Assembly: GCF_028435365.1 (NCBI RefSeq)
Contig: NZ_JAGTJJ010000043.1
Location: 1-64,000 of the forward strand
Origin: Polyangium jinanense
Lineage (GTDB): Bacteria > Myxococcota > Polyangia > Polyangiales > Polyangiaceae
Reading direction: 5' to 3'
DNA: 64,000 nt
Part shown: piece after piece, positions 1-13,694 of the stretch
Numbering within the stretch: position 1 is the stretch's first letter
How the letters are laid out: each line of letters starts with the position of its first letter
Notes under the pieces: model-generated
The model's input: only the letters and a program-made list of their open reading frames with translations
Databases searched by the model: none
What the model was told of the DNA's origin: nothing
Position numbers and translations under genes: made by a program

Positions 1-214
1 CATGCCGAGGAGCGAAGAAGGTCGGAGGAAGGCAACGGCGCACGTCAACGCGGCTACCGCCACACGGAAGCGCAGCGTAAAAACCGCGCTAAAGGCCTTG
101 ACGTCGGAGCTGCCTCATCGTCGCCGTCCGTGCGACCTTTGTACCATTGCATTGCGACTGTAGCGGGCAGATTTACGTTGACTTTGCGGACCCGCTGCAT
201 TTCCTTACCCGCTC
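1..214. other. Left-edge non-coding stretch
   Basis: No coding frame on either strand is convincing before the lipoprotein gene starting at 215. The stretch is somewhat less GC-rich near 120-200 and probably holds that gene's promoter, but no clear -35/-10 pair was found. Confidence 0.4.
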
Positions 215-1573
215 ATGAAATCCATCTTTGGTAGGACCTCGGCATGGGCACCTTCCGGCGCGCGATGCGCGACGTTCGCACTGGCAGTCGCATTCATCGC
301 TTGCAGCTCGGGAGACGAACCGACACCCCCGGGCGCTGACGGCTCGCTCGACGACGCAGGAGCGGGCGGCGCGGGCTCGGATGGCGGGCCCGTGGATGCT
401 CCGCTGCCGGACACGGTTCCGCCGCCTGGACAGATCAGGAATGTCAACCTCAACAATCTCTCGGACGTCAGTCCATGTCCGGCGAACAATTGCTGGTACT
501 TCAGCGGGGGCCAGCAGGCGCCGTGGCGGAATTGGACCGGCGCCGCTTTCGCGAGCGGCTTCTCCACCTACGGAGCCATGGTCTATTGGGGCGGAGGGCA
601 CGGCGGCGGCGACGACGTGAGCCTTTACGTCTTCGACTTCACCTCGAACAAGTGGTCGCGCGTCGGACCTTCGAATCCGGAAACCGATTACAATTCATTG
701 GTCGATCCGACGTGGCAGGACTATCTCCACGAAGGCAGTTACATCGTCCCGGCGCTCCACACGTACAATTTGCCGGCGTATGTTCCCCCGAACAAATCAG
801 GCTCCGGGCCGAAGGGGTCGTGGTTGCTGCCGATGCTCGTGCGCAATGGTCCGCCCGTTTCGCCGCACGCCGTCGATCTCGAGACGGGGGTGTGGACGCG
901 CTTCTCGTCCGCGATCGGAACGATCGAGGCCTCGTCACCCTACACGGGCGTCATCGAAGACACGAAGCGCGGCAAGGTCTTCTGGGCAGGGTCGGACGAG
1001 CAGGCCGTCAATTGGTTCGACTTTGCCGACACGCACCCGCGCACCATTCATCGGGAAGCGATTTCGTGGTGGTGGGCCCAGGGAGCGTACTACCCGCGCC
1101 ACATCTACGTTCCGGAGGCCGACATGGCGGTTGGTTTCTGGACGCAGTATGGCCAGACGAAGGTTCTTGGCGAGGTCCTCGACATGTCCTCCGGTGTCCC
1201 CGTCCGGAAAACCTTCGTCGTCTGGCCGGATCACGACGTGATGAGTGCCGGTTTCGGCGTCGATTGGTGTCCGATCACGAAGAAGTTCTACATCTACGAG
1301 GGGCGCGGAAAGAACACGGTCGAAACGCTGACGCCGAGCAGCCTCGATTTCACGACCGCGACCTGGACCTGGGGGACGGAGACCTTCGGCGGCGACGCAC
1401 CCGCGTGGAGCACGCAAGGAACGGGAGGCGGTGGCGACGTCGCCCTGTCGAAATGGCGGTACATTCCTCTGCTGAAGTCGTTCGCGTGGAGTGATGGCGT
1501 CGCCTATTCGGCGGAGGTGGACGGCGTGATGCGCGACGGAATCATGCAGCTTTGGCGCCCGAGCGGCACCTAA
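215..1573 (+). CDS. Secreted lipoprotein, Kelch-like beta-propeller
   Basis: Predicted 452-residue exported lipoprotein of unknown substrate. The N-terminus is a signal peptide ending in a lipobox with Cys30 (AFIAC), followed by a low-complexity Gly/Ala/Asp linker typical of myxobacterial surface proteins (residues 33-65). The remainder has repeating blocks such as YWGGGHGGGDDVSLYVFD followed by W/Y-rich stretches, which look like Kelch or galactose-oxidase propeller blades; this is inferred from pattern, not from a match. No strong Shine-Dalgarno precedes the ATG. It converges with the next gene and the two stop codons overlap by four bases (CTAA). Function unknown; envelope location likely. 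Confidence 0.75.
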   Translation: MKSIFGRTSAWAPSGARCATFALAVAFIACSSGDEPTPPGADGSLDDAGAGGAGSDGGPVDAPLPDTVPPPGQIRNVNLNNLSDVSPCPANNCWYFSGGQQAPWRNWTGAAFASGFSTYGAMVYWGGGHGGGDDVSLYVFDFTSNKWSRVGPSNPETDYNSLVDPTWQDYLHEGSYIVPALHTYNLPAYVPPNKSGSGPKGSWLLPMLVRNGPPVSPHAVDLETGVWTRFSSAIGTIEASSPYTGVIEDTKRGKVFWAGSDEQAVNWFDFADTHPRTIHREAISWWWAQGAYYPRHIYVPEADMAVGFWTQYGQTKVLGEVLDMSSGVPVRKTFVVWPDHDVMSAGFGVDWCPITKKFYIYEGRGKNTVETLTPSSLDFTTATWTWGTETFGGDAPAWSTQGTGGGGDVALSKWRYIPLLKSFAWSDGVAYSAEVDGVMRDGIMQLWRPSGT

Positions 1574-2361
1574 AAGCCGAGGTGCATCAACGTCCAGCCG
1601 TCGGCGGTGCGGTAGAGGACGGCCGCGGCGTCGCCGCCGTCGAGCAGCAGCCCGTCGCCGAGGGCACCTTTCGCCGGCGATTCGACGGTCCTTCCGCCGA
1701 TCCGCCCGACGAGGACGGGGACGTCGTTGCGGAGCTTTCGGGGTCGCAGCTCCCAGCGCGCGAGCCAGCCGAGGTCGGCGTCGATCTCGGTCGCGCACGG
1801 CGTCGCTCCGGGACTGCCGTCGACGTCGGGCACCTCCGTCCTTGTCCAGCATTGCCCCCGGCGCCCTCCGCCGAGCAGCTCCGCGGCGCCCTTCCCCCAG
1901 AGAATGGCAATCCCACCGGCGCCGGCGCGGCTGCGCACGAGCACCACGTCGTCGAGGACGCCGTCGCCGTCGAGATCCCCGTGCAAGGTGCACGGGCCTG
2001 ACCGCGCGACGTCACAGGCGGCGCGGTGCTCCGGCAGCGCGGCGCGTAGCCGGGCCGCGAGCGCCTTTGGAAGCTCCCGTTGCGCTCGCGCGCCTCGCTC
2101 GGCGTCGACCGTCTCGTCTGCGGCCGCATCCACGGTCACCTCGGCTGCCACGCTCGGCTCCGCGGGACACTTGCAGCGCGCATCCGCCTCGTCCTGCGGC
2201 TCGGCGACGGCCGCGGCCGGCGGCTCTGCTGGCGCGGCCGCTGGGGGCCTCGGGGCACCCACCGACGGCCTTGGCTCCGGTGGGGGCGCCGGCTTGCAGG
2301 CGCAGAGCGTGGACGCGGCGAGGGCGAACGATGTCAGGAGGAGGGCTACGATTGGCTGCAT
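1570..2361 (-). CDS. Lipoprotein with FG-GAP/VCBS-like motif
   Basis: Predicted 263-residue lipoprotein. A hydrophobic signal (residues 3-18) precedes a Cys cluster with the probable acylated Cys22, then a Pro/Ala-rich linker to about residue 55. A DLDGDG calcium-loop-like motif followed by VVLV (about residues 127-141) and a second short blade resemble FG-GAP/VCBS repeats of integrin-like propellers. The C-terminal WTLMHLGF resembles the ends of such repeat proteins. No catalytic motif is visible. It is convergent with the upstream lipoprotein gene and probably monocistronic. Function unknown; surface or periplasmic binding role is inference. Confidence 0.65.
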   Translation of the reverse strand: MQPIVALLLTSFALAASTLCACKPAPPPEPRPSVGAPRPPAAAPAEPPAAAVAEPQDEADARCKCPAEPSVAAEVTVDAAADETVDAERGARAQRELPKALAARLRAALPEHRAACDVARSGPCTLHGDLDGDGVLDDVVLVRSRAGAGGIAILWGKGAAELLGGGRRGQCWTRTEVPDVDGSPGATPCATEIDADLGWLARWELRPRKLRNDVPVLVGRIGGRTVESPAKGALGDGLLLDGGDAAAVLYRTADGWTLMHLGF

Positions 2362-2464
2362 GGCGGCCCGTTATCCGATCGGGGGCGCGGAGTGTGACAG
2401 GCGCGCCGCATACGAGGTGCTTCGCTGGAGCCGCGCTACGCCGCTCGATTCTTTGACGAACCCA

Positions 2465-3046
2465 TCAGGACGGCCCGGCGCCACGTCCGGTCATGCACAC
2501 GCGCAGCGCCGCCTTGGCGCGGTGAAGCAGGACCGCCACGTACCCGGGCGAGATGCCGAGCGCCTGCGCCACGTCCTCGCCCGGCTGTTCTTCGAGCATA
2601 CGGAGCGTCACCACCGCTTTCTGGATCTCGCACAACTCCTCGACGCAGGCGCGCAGCCGCACGTGCTCCTCCGCGCGCACGAGCGCCTCGTCCGCGGCCG
2701 CGCCTTCCCTCCCGTCGAGCGGGTACGCGTCGAGATCGTCGTGCGGCCGCGCGACGAAGTGGCGTCGCCGCCGGTTGCGCGCGGCGTTGCGCACCATGCC
2801 CCCGAGGATCGCGGCCCAGTCCTCGCCTTCCGCCGCGAGCGAGCCGTCCTGCGCGGCCACCAGCAGCTTGCAGAGACCCTCCTGGACACAATCGACCGCA
2901 TCCTCGGGCGATACACCCTCCTTCCGCGCGAGGGCCGCGAGGGCCGCTCGCCGCGTGAGGGCGAGCTGCGAGATGTGATCCAGAACATCCTCCGTGCCGG
3001 CGTTGTGCATGGTTCCCGAGGGTGAGGTTTCGAGCTCGCCCGACAT
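2465..3046 (-). CDS. ECF-type RNA polymerase sigma factor
   Basis: A 193-residue sigma-70 family factor of the small ECF type. Region 2 is seen in the N-terminal half (VSPEDAVDCVQEGLCKLL followed by a basic NAARNRRRRH stretch), and region 4 in the C-terminal third (AVVTLRMLEEQPGEDVAQAL, then ISPGYVAVLLHRAKAALR helix-turn-helix). ATG at 3046 is chosen because the sigma fold begins just after; an internal ATG at 3010 is the alternative. It is divergent from a thioredoxin gene only 64 bp away, so the two may share control. No anti-sigma gene lies next to it. Targets unknown. Confidence 0.82.
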   Translation of the reverse strand: MSGELETSPSGTMHNAGTEDVLDHISQLALTRRAALAALARKEGVSPEDAVDCVQEGLCKLLVAAQDGSLAAEGEDWAAILGGMVRNAARNRRRRHFVARPHDDLDAYPLDGREGAAADEALVRAEEHVRLRACVEELCEIQKAVVTLRMLEEQPGEDVAQALGISPGYVAVLLHRAKAALRVCMTGRGAGPS

Positions 3047-3109
3047 TACACGAAAACGTTCTCTGTAATGTATGCCCGTCTCGAAACCTCCCGAGGCAAG
3101 GAGGCTCCC

Positions 3110-3475
3110 ATGTCCACGACCCCTGTCCGATCCGTCACCGAGCAGACCTTCGACGCCGAGGTGGCGACCTCTACTGTGCCCGTGCTCGTCGACTTCACCG
3201 CCACCTGGTGCCCGCCGTGCCGCCTTCTCGCGCCGATCCTTCACGCGCTCGCGGTGGAGGGGGCGGGGCACCTGAAGGTCGTGGAGGTCAACGGCGACGA
3301 TCAGCCCCGCCTCGCGGCACGCTTCGGGATCCGCGGGTTCCCCACGGTCATCGCGTTCGTGGGTGGGAAGGAGGTCGCGCGGCACGTCGGCCTCACCACC
3401 AGGGACAAACTCTTGCAGATGGTCCGCGCGCACCTGCCGCCCGGCGAACGCAGGCTCTCCGCCGCGACCGCGTGA
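3110..3475 (+). CDS. Thioredoxin
   Basis: A 121-residue thioredoxin-fold protein with the active-site motif WCPPC rather than the usual WCGPC, followed by a second half containing the cis-proline region GFPTVI. It should reduce or isomerise protein disulfides in the cytoplasm; no signal peptide is seen. ATG at 3110 is preferred over an upstream ATG because AAGGAGG lies 5-12 bases upstream. It is divergent from an ECF sigma gene, and the intergenic stretch contains GAAAAC (3052) and CGTC (3077), loosely like an ECF -35/-10 pair, so control by that sigma factor is possible but unproven. Confidence 0.88.
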   Translation: MSTTPVRSVTEQTFDAEVATSTVPVLVDFTATWCPPCRLLAPILHALAVEGAGHLKVVEVNGDDQPRLAARFGIRGFPTVIAFVGGKEVARHVGLTTRDKLLQMVRAHLPPGERRLSAATA

Positions 3476-3487
3476 TTCGCTCGCGCC

Positions 3488-4465
3488 TCACGCGCCGAGC
3501 TCGAGGAGCTGCATGGCCACCAGCGCGACGCAGTCGGGCTCGCGCGAGTCCGACACGATCTGGCGAAGCTCGTGGAAATACCGCACGTGCAAAGCCCGCA
3601 GCCGTTCGAGGTCCGAGCGCGCGACGCTGACCAGGTTGTAGGAATACAGGCCCGGGTCGCCGCGACGCTGCCGGCGCGCGGCGACGTCGAGCCAGTGCGC
3701 TTTTAATCGTTGCCGTGGCTCGGCGGGCCCTCGGGTCATGTCGACCGTCTCGGCCGTCACGGCATATCGGCCTTCCTGCCATCGGATCAGGCCCGCTCGC
3801 GAGAGGGCCTCGAGGCACGCGCGCACCTCGTCGTCCGGCAGTCCGAGGCGAGCGGCGACCCAGGCGTCGTCATGGCAGGGGAGGGCGGCGTAGCTGGCGA
3901 GCTCGAGGACGCGCAGGACGGCGTGCGACCAGGGCAGCTCGGTCGCAATCCGACGGCGCTCCTCGAGCGTTCGGAAATCGCGCGCCACCGAGGGCAATTG
4001 GCTCGGGGGGACGAAGAGGGCCAGGAAGTCGAGGAGCCGATCGGTGGTCGCGTCGACGATGGCCAGCACGTCGGGGAGCCGCGGCTGCGATGTGCCGGCC
4101 ATGAAGCGCGACACCTGGGACGCGCTGCGCCCGATACGGGAGCCGATCTCGGCGTTGCTCAGACCTCCTTTGAGGACCTGGAACAGGGTGGCCGTGAGGA
4201 TCGGGTCGGAGACGGCGACGTCCGCGCGGAAGGCTTTCTCCTGGCGCACGAACTCCGAGAGCGCGTGATGGACGTCGACACCGTTGTACGCCGCGACGCG
4301 CAGCAGGGTGGGGAGCGTGGGAAAGCGCCGCCCGGACTCCCAGCCGAACGCGACGTTCGTGCCGTACCCGAGCCGCACGCTCAGTTGCCGCTGCGAACGC
4401 CGGCCGCGGAGCGTTCGGCAGAAATCCTTTGCGATTTCATCGTAGTGCGCTTTCTTGTATCGCAT
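3488..4465 (-). CDS. XRE-family regulator with DUF4423/TIGR02147-like domain
   Basis: Predicted 325-residue DNA-binding protein. Residues about 8-60 form an XRE-like helix-turn-helix (SQRQLSVRLGYGTNVAFGWE), a second putative HTH lies at about 95-125 (NAEIGSRIGRSASQVSRFMA), and the C-terminal half (ELPWSHAVLRVLELASYAAL through the end) matches the layout of the DUF4423/TIGR02147 family common in myxobacteria, Fibrobacter and Bdellovibrio. ATG at 4465 is chosen since the protein pattern starts there; upstream sequence is promoter-like (TATACT at 4476-4481, bottom strand). Divergent from a lipoprotein gene, a plausible target. Function in the family is poorly known. Confidence 0.75.
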   Translation of the reverse strand: MRYKKAHYDEIAKDFCRTLRGRRSQRQLSVRLGYGTNVAFGWESGRRFPTLPTLLRVAAYNGVDVHHALSEFVRQEKAFRADVAVSDPILTATLFQVLKGGLSNAEIGSRIGRSASQVSRFMAGTSQPRLPDVLAIVDATTDRLLDFLALFVPPSQLPSVARDFRTLEERRRIATELPWSHAVLRVLELASYAALPCHDDAWVAARLGLPDDEVRACLEALSRAGLIRWQEGRYAVTAETVDMTRGPAEPRQRLKAHWLDVAARRQRRGDPGLYSYNLVSVARSDLERLRALHVRYFHELRQIVSDSREPDCVALVAMQLLELGA

Positions 4466-4475
4466 ATCTGCACAC

Positions 4476-4481
4476 AGTATA
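4476..4481 (-). promoter_or_regulatory. Candidate -10 box (TATACT) for the XRE regulator
   Basis: On the bottom strand TATACT sits 11-16 bases before the ATG at 4465. Transcription would start within a few bases of the start codon, so the message could be almost leaderless, which fits the lack of a Shine-Dalgarno. No good -35 hexamer is visible at the usual spacing. Confidence 0.3.
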
Positions 4482-4573
4482 GCAGATTGGCACGATAGAT
4501 AATGCGTATGTGCGCTACGCGGCGCTTGCGTCGGCCCATGGGCTGCGGCAAGTGGAGAGCGAAGGAGGCTTCG

Positions 4574-5203
4574 ATGAACGCACGACTTGCTTGCTGGGCT
4601 TTGGTGGGGCTGCTGATGGGGTGCACGAGCACCGGGGGACAGACGGGGGAGATTGGCGCCGATCCCTGCGACTTCCTCCCGGCGATGGCGGGGGAGACGC
4701 GCGTGGAGCATGGCCTCACCGACCCGACGCCCCTCGGTGTGAGCGGTCAGGAGGCCATCGACGCGACGGGCGGGTCCGGGAGCTTCGAGGTGGCGTGGGC
4801 CAACGGAACGAAAAGCGCCGTGACCTGGTCGCTCGCCGCCGACACCGAGAGCTCGCCGGTGGTGCAGCACATCGACCGCAAGAGCGAGTGCGCCGACGAG
4901 TTTTTGCAGGTCCTCGTGCTCGGGCAGGTATCAAGCGCCGACGGCATTCTCGAACACGAGCAGCGCGGGGCGCTTTATCGGAGCAACGACGGGGCCGCGG
5001 ACCTTCGCTTGGCCTTCTCCTTCGAGGAAAACCCGTTCCCGGACGTGTACGCCGGCGGTATGTCGGGGGACAGCTGCTCGGGGTGCGGCTTCCCCTACGA
5101 GCTCGTCTTCGAATCGCGCTGGGAGGCGGGCGCGTCGAACCCTCGGGGCCATGTGTACCTGATCGAGACGGGCACGCTGCTCGGCGAAGTCGGCACGTTT
5201 TGA
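4574..5203 (+). CDS. Small lipoprotein of unknown function
   Basis: A 209-residue predicted lipoprotein with a short signal peptide and lipobox LLMGC (Cys17). ATG at 4574 is preferred to an upstream ATG because AAGGAGG precedes it at the right distance and the signal peptide starts here. The mature part contains five further cysteines, including a CSGCGF cluster near residue 175, suggesting disulfides, and mixed beta-strand sequence; no known domain was recognised. It is divergent from the XRE/DUF4423-type regulator gene, which may control it. Function unknown. Confidence 0.7.
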   Translation: MNARLACWALVGLLMGCTSTGGQTGEIGADPCDFLPAMAGETRVEHGLTDPTPLGVSGQEAIDATGGSGSFEVAWANGTKSAVTWSLAADTESSPVVQHIDRKSECADEFLQVLVLGQVSSADGILEHEQRGALYRSNDGAADLRLAFSFEENPFPDVYAGGMSGDSCSGCGFPYELVFESRWEAGASNPRGHVYLIETGTLLGEVGTF

Positions 5204-5247
5204 GCCGCGACGCTGGTTGCCGACCGATGAGGGACGAACGCGTGTCG

Positions 5248-5688
5248 TCAGCCCTTCATCAACTCGGTGTAGCGTCGCTGCATCTCGTCGGGTGTCACCG
5301 CTTCGATGCTGTGACCGATCAGCCACTCGTGCCCGAACGGATCGCGCACGGTGCCGGACCGCTCGCCATAAAAGTGATCCGCCGGCGGGCGCACGAGCGT
5401 GCCGCCCGCCGCCACCGCACGGTCGATGAGCGCGTCGGCGTCGTCGACATGGAGGTGGATCGATACAGACGTCCTGCCGATCGATTGCGGCCCGAGGATG
5501 TCGAGCTCCGGATACTCCTCGGACAGCATCACGATGGTGGCGCCGAAGTCGAGCTCGGCGTGTCCGATCCGGCCGCTCGGCTCGGTCAACCGGAGCTTCT
5601 CGGTCGCACCGAAGACGTGCTTGTAGTACTCGATCGCTCGGTCGGCCTGCTTCACGCGGAGATACGCGAACGCTTCGTGGATCTTCAT
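5248..5688 (-). CDS. VOC-family (glyoxalase/bleomycin-resistance-like) protein
   Basis: A 146-residue single-domain VOC protein with the paired beta-alpha-beta-beta-beta modules of the glyoxalase/bleomycin-resistance/PhnB type. Seen directly: the opening HEAFAYLRVKQADRAIEYYK, a central HAELDFGATIVMLSEE, and the closing RDPFGHEWLIG with the usual metal-site or substrate-site Glu. The PhnB-like ADALIDRAVAAGG segment lies between. Its ATG overlaps the stop of the AraC regulator gene by four bases (ATGA), so the two are translated from one message. Substrate cannot be told from sequence; stress or small-molecule binding is likely. Confidence 0.88.
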   Translation of the reverse strand: MKIHEAFAYLRVKQADRAIEYYKHVFGATEKLRLTEPSGRIGHAELDFGATIVMLSEEYPELDILGPQSIGRTSVSIHLHVDDADALIDRAVAAGGTLVRPPADHFYGERSGTVRDPFGHEWLIGHSIEAVTPDEMQRRYTELMKG

Positions 5689-6545
5689 GGCCCGATTTTG
5701 CCCCGGCGTGCCCGCACGGTCTTGAACGAATTTGAACTCGGCGTGTCGATCGGCACGTGATGCGCGTGGGCCGGTGACAGGAGGCGGAACCGGCTCGGCG
5801 AAACTCCGGCAAGCTCGCGAAACTCGCGCGTGAAGTGCGCTTGGTCGCTGTACCCCGCGTCGAGGGCGATCTCGCTCCACGGCCGCGTCGACGCGGCCCG
5901 CGAAAGCACGCGCTGGAAGCGGCGAACGCGGCAGTAGCGCTTCGGAGTCAGCCCGACCGCCTCGTGGAACATGGTGATGAAGTGCCGATGGCTGTAGCCA
6001 GTTTCGTCGACCACGGCGCCGACATCGAACGTCGTCTCGAACCGCGCGAGTGCGTGCGCGACGACGGGATTCACGCCGCGGACGCGCGGAAACCGTGCCG
6101 CGAGCGCGGATTCGAACAGATCGAGCGCAGCATGGGGCGATCCGACCTCGAGCAGGCGATCGCGCAGCTCGAGCGCCGCTGAACCCCACACGTCCTCGAG
6201 CGCGGTGTGCCGCTCCGCGAAGGTCTCCGCGGGGATCCCGAGCAGCGGCAATGCGCCGCCCGGGCAGAGCAACGCCCCGACCGACCGCGACGGTCGCGAG
6301 ATGTCGCGCTCGTAGAACGTCGAGCGTGCGCCGCCGATCACCGCACGGCCGACATCGGTTGCGATGCCGGCTCCGTCGAACACGCGCAGCGGAGGGTCGG
6401 TGAGTCGAACCACGACGTGCATCGAACCGGTCGGCAACACGCGCTCGCGCTCGAACCGACCGTCGCGATCCGCGGTGTCGTCGGAGTACCACAACATCTG
6501 GACGAACAGCCGCAGCGGTCCGCGTGGCTCGCGCCTGATCACCAT
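5685..6545 (-). CDS. AraC-family transcriptional regulator
   Basis: A 286-residue AraC/XylS-type regulator. The N-terminal part (to about residue 145) has the layout of the DUF6597/AraC-binding domain (PLRLFVQMLWYSDDTA near the start and VLPTGSMHVVVRL). The C-terminal HTH_18 domain has two helix-turn-helices, DVGAVVDETGYSHRHFITMF and EIALDAGYSDQAHFTREF, followed by GVSPSRFR. ATG at 6545 gives the expected length and starts at the conserved region. It is translationally coupled to a VOC-family gene, its likely target or partner; a signal for their joint regulation is not visible. Confidence 0.88.
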   Translation of the reverse strand: MVIRREPRGPLRLFVQMLWYSDDTADRDGRFERERVLPTGSMHVVVRLTDPPLRVFDGAGIATDVGRAVIGGARSTFYERDISRPSRSVGALLCPGGALPLLGIPAETFAERHTALEDVWGSAALELRDRLLEVGSPHAALDLFESALAARFPRVRGVNPVVAHALARFETTFDVGAVVDETGYSHRHFITMFHEAVGLTPKRYCRVRRFQRVLSRAASTRPWSEIALDAGYSDQAHFTREFRELAGVSPSRFRLLSPAHAHHVPIDTPSSNSFKTVRARRGKIGP

Positions 6546-6631
6546 GCGGCCAGGGTAGCTCGGCGGTCGGCCTGAGCCAGGAATTGGGGGGCGGTCGGGA
6601 AGGTCGCCGGTCTGGAAGCGGGCAGGCTCAT

Positions 6632-11365
<4,734 letters not shown>

Positions 11366-11392
11366 TCTCGGCTCGATGCGCTCGGTCGCCCC

Positions 11393-13402
11393 TTACTTGA
11401 ACTTGACCGCGGCCGTCTTCGCCTCCCCCGCCTTTACGGTGACAGTCACGGTCTGTTTCCCTTTTTCGGGGTGGATGAAGGTCACCGTGTGTGTCCCTGC
11501 CGGCACCGACAGGCCGACCTTGGGTGTGCTGCCCAGCGGCCGCCCATCCAGCACGACCTTCGATACCGGGATCGAATTGAGGTTGAGCGTCGCATTGCTC
11601 TGCGCTGGCTGGGTGGTTGCCGTGCCAACCGTGGGCGTTGCCGTCGGCGAGGGGCCCGACGTCGGCGCTGGGATCGTACCAACCGCCTCCGGCACGGAAG
11701 GTGACTCGGCGGGCGGCGTCGACGATGCCTCCACGAGCCTCGGAGGCTCGATATCGGGAGGATTCGGACGGACCCCTTCGAGGGGAATCAGGACCGGGCT
11801 TTCTTCCCCTCGCGCCACGCTCGCGGACACGACCTTCTCGCCCCTCCCGGGCGCGACCACTTTGACGATACGGTCTCCTGGCGCGAGATCGCCGACGACG
11901 CACGGTGTCGTCCCACAACGCTCCTGTCCATCCACGTAAATCGCGACCTTGCCGAGCTCGCGGCCGGTGACCTCGATTCGGAGCCCTCCTGTTCTCGGAA
12001 TCAGTACGAGTGCCGCGAGACTCACGGCAGCGAGCAGCGCCGAGACACCGAGCACGACGCCAAGCTTTTTTGAAGCGCTTCCCGTGGCCGGCGGGGTCGT
12101 CGCGGAAAGGCCGTGCGTCGTCGCGGTCAATTGAGGGATGGATGGCAGGGAGGGCTGCGATGCAGATGCCATGGGCGCTTGCATCGAGGCGGCGGGGGAA
12201 TATGCGGGAGCGACGTGCGTCGGGGCGGAGGGCAGCGGTGCGCGGGCAGCCGGAGGAACGGCGGGGCGAGCTTTCGGGGGTTCGGGTGGCGGCGGGGCGG
12301 TCTGTTCGGGCACGGGGTAGAAGCCCGGAGGAAGCACGGCGGTTTGCACGGGCGGAGGCGGTACGGAACGCGGCTTGGGATGAAGTGGCATCGTCGCCTG
12401 CATCGATTGTGGCTTCCTGATGCCGAGCAATGCGTGCGGACGAATCTGCTGCGTCTCTCCGTCGTCGTACCCGCTATCGAGCAACTCGGCCAGCGCCCGG
12501 ACGGCCTCCTCCACGCTTGGCCATCGCTCGGCGGCGTTTTTCTGGAGGCACCGTTCGAGCCATTCGTCGAAGCCACGCGGAAAGAGGTGTGCTTTGAAGC
12601 CCGCGCGGGCGACCGCAGACGGAGTCGGGTGAATGGCCACGCCCATGACCATGTCTGCGACGGTTCCACGCTCCGCGCCTGTCCATAGATGTCCGGGCGG
12701 CGCGCCGAGCAAGAGCTCGTACGCGATGACGCCGAGGGCCCAGACATCGGTCTGGGGCGTGATTCCGTGCGAAATGACGACCCCCATTTTCGCAGCCATG
12801 GGCCGCAGGGACGCGCCGAGCTGCTCGGGCGCGGCGTACGCCGGCGATCCGACCTGCGTGGCCGTTCCCTGGATGCCCTCCTCGAGGACCTTCGCAATGC
12901 CGAAATCGACGACCTTGAGCAGCGGGCTCTTCCTGCGGTCGTACGTGAGAAACAGGTTTCCCGGCTTGAGATCCCGGTGAACGACGCCCGCCGCGTGCGC
13001 TTGTCCGAGCGCATCGGCGAGCTGGAGGAAGAGGATCCGCATGAGGCCTGGCGGCACGGGCCCCCGCTGCTTGACGTATTTGTCGAGGGTATCGCCGTCG
13101 AGCAGCTCCATGGCGAGGAACGGCACGCCGCGCGGAGGGTCGATTCCGGCGTCGAACACGTCAACGATGTGCGGGTTTTTCCCGATTCGCGCACCGACGC
13201 GCGCCTCTTGGACGAACAGGTCACGAATCTCGTTACGGTCGACGAGCTGCGGGAGCACGAGCTTGAGCGCGCACGTTTGTCCCGTGCCGAGGTGCGTCGC
13301 GCGATACACCGCGGCCATGTTGCCCTGCCCGAGCCACGACTCGACGCGGTACCGCTCGGCGACGACGTCGCCAGGGGCCGCGGGTCCTCCTGCGGATGCC
13401 AT
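11393..13402 (-). CDS. Ser/Thr kinase with PEGA domains
   Basis: A 669-residue Hanks-type kinase. The catalytic domain (about 17-290) shows GQGNMAAVY, the Lys of CALKLVL, HRDLKPGN, DFGIAK and AAPEQLG. A Pro-rich linker (about 340-440) leads to one membrane segment (about 445-465; LGVVLGVSALLAAVSLAALV). The extracytoplasmic part holds two PEGA-like domains (about 470-560 and 600-669) with the pattern VVLDGRPLGSTPKVGL and a closing VTVKAGE. PEGA domains are thought to bind surface or wall components, so a wall-sensing kinase is likely. The gene is divergent from the VgrG/PAAR operon and upstream of the WD40 kinase. Confidence 0.92.
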   Translation of the reverse strand: MASAGGPAAPGDVVAERYRVESWLGQGNMAAVYRATHLGTGQTCALKLVLPQLVDRNEIRDLFVQEARVGARIGKNPHIVDVFDAGIDPPRGVPFLAMELLDGDTLDKYVKQRGPVPPGLMRILFLQLADALGQAHAAGVVHRDLKPGNLFLTYDRRKSPLLKVVDFGIAKVLEEGIQGTATQVGSPAYAAPEQLGASLRPMAAKMGVVISHGITPQTDVWALGVIAYELLLGAPPGHLWTGAERGTVADMVMGVAIHPTPSAVARAGFKAHLFPRGFDEWLERCLQKNAAERWPSVEEAVRALAELLDSGYDDGETQQIRPHALLGIRKPQSMQATMPLHPKPRSVPPPPVQTAVLPPGFYPVPEQTAPPPPEPPKARPAVPPAARAPLPSAPTHVAPAYSPAASMQAPMASASQPSLPSIPQLTATTHGLSATTPPATGSASKKLGVVLGVSALLAAVSLAALVLIPRTGGLRIEVTGRELGKVAIYVDGQERCGTTPCVVGDLAPGDRIVKVVAPGRGEKVVSASVARGEESPVLIPLEGVRPNPPDIEPPRLVEASSTPPAESPSVPEAVGTIPAPTSGPSPTATPTVGTATTQPAQSNATLNLNSIPVSKVVLDGRPLGSTPKVGLSVPAGTHTVTFIHPEKGKQTVTVTVKAGEAKTAAVKFK

Positions 13403-13694
13403 GAGGTGGGAGTGTAGCGCGGTGGGTTTGGTAGGGGAAACATGTGCGCGTACTACGTTGGTGGTATCGACATGGGAGCGGAGTTGGTGGGGGGCTTGGT
13501 TGGGGCGATGCGTGTGGAGTGACGTTATGTGTTGACTTTTGTGGGCGTTGATGGGTGGGGTGTCGGTGATCCAGGTCTCGGGCAGGGGCGGGGCGTACTA
13601 AGTATCGGTACTTGCTTGGGATTGTTGCTGGACATACGAGAGTGTTTACGGGCAAACCCTGAGCTTGGTAGGGTGAACACGAGGTGTTGCGCGC
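13403..13694. promoter_or_regulatory. Divergent intergenic region between PEGA kinase and VgrG operon
   Basis: This 292-bp stretch is markedly less GC-rich and must hold promoters for the kinase (left) and the T6SS operon (right). A 14-bp inverted repeat AAGTA-TCGG-TACTT lies at 13600-13613 and GAGGTG precedes the VgrG ATG. TTGACT occurs at 13532 but no -10 hexamer follows at the right spacing, and no sigma-54 GG-N10-GC element was found. Confidence 0.4.

Noticed and set aside
3046..3433. N-terminal extension of the sigma factor
   Set aside because: The extra 129 residues run opposite to thioredoxin and look like its shadow; the sigma fold begins at 3046.
13532..13694. Sigma-70 or sigma-54 promoter for vgrG
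   Set aside because: TTGACT has no -10 partner and no GG-N10-GC element was found.
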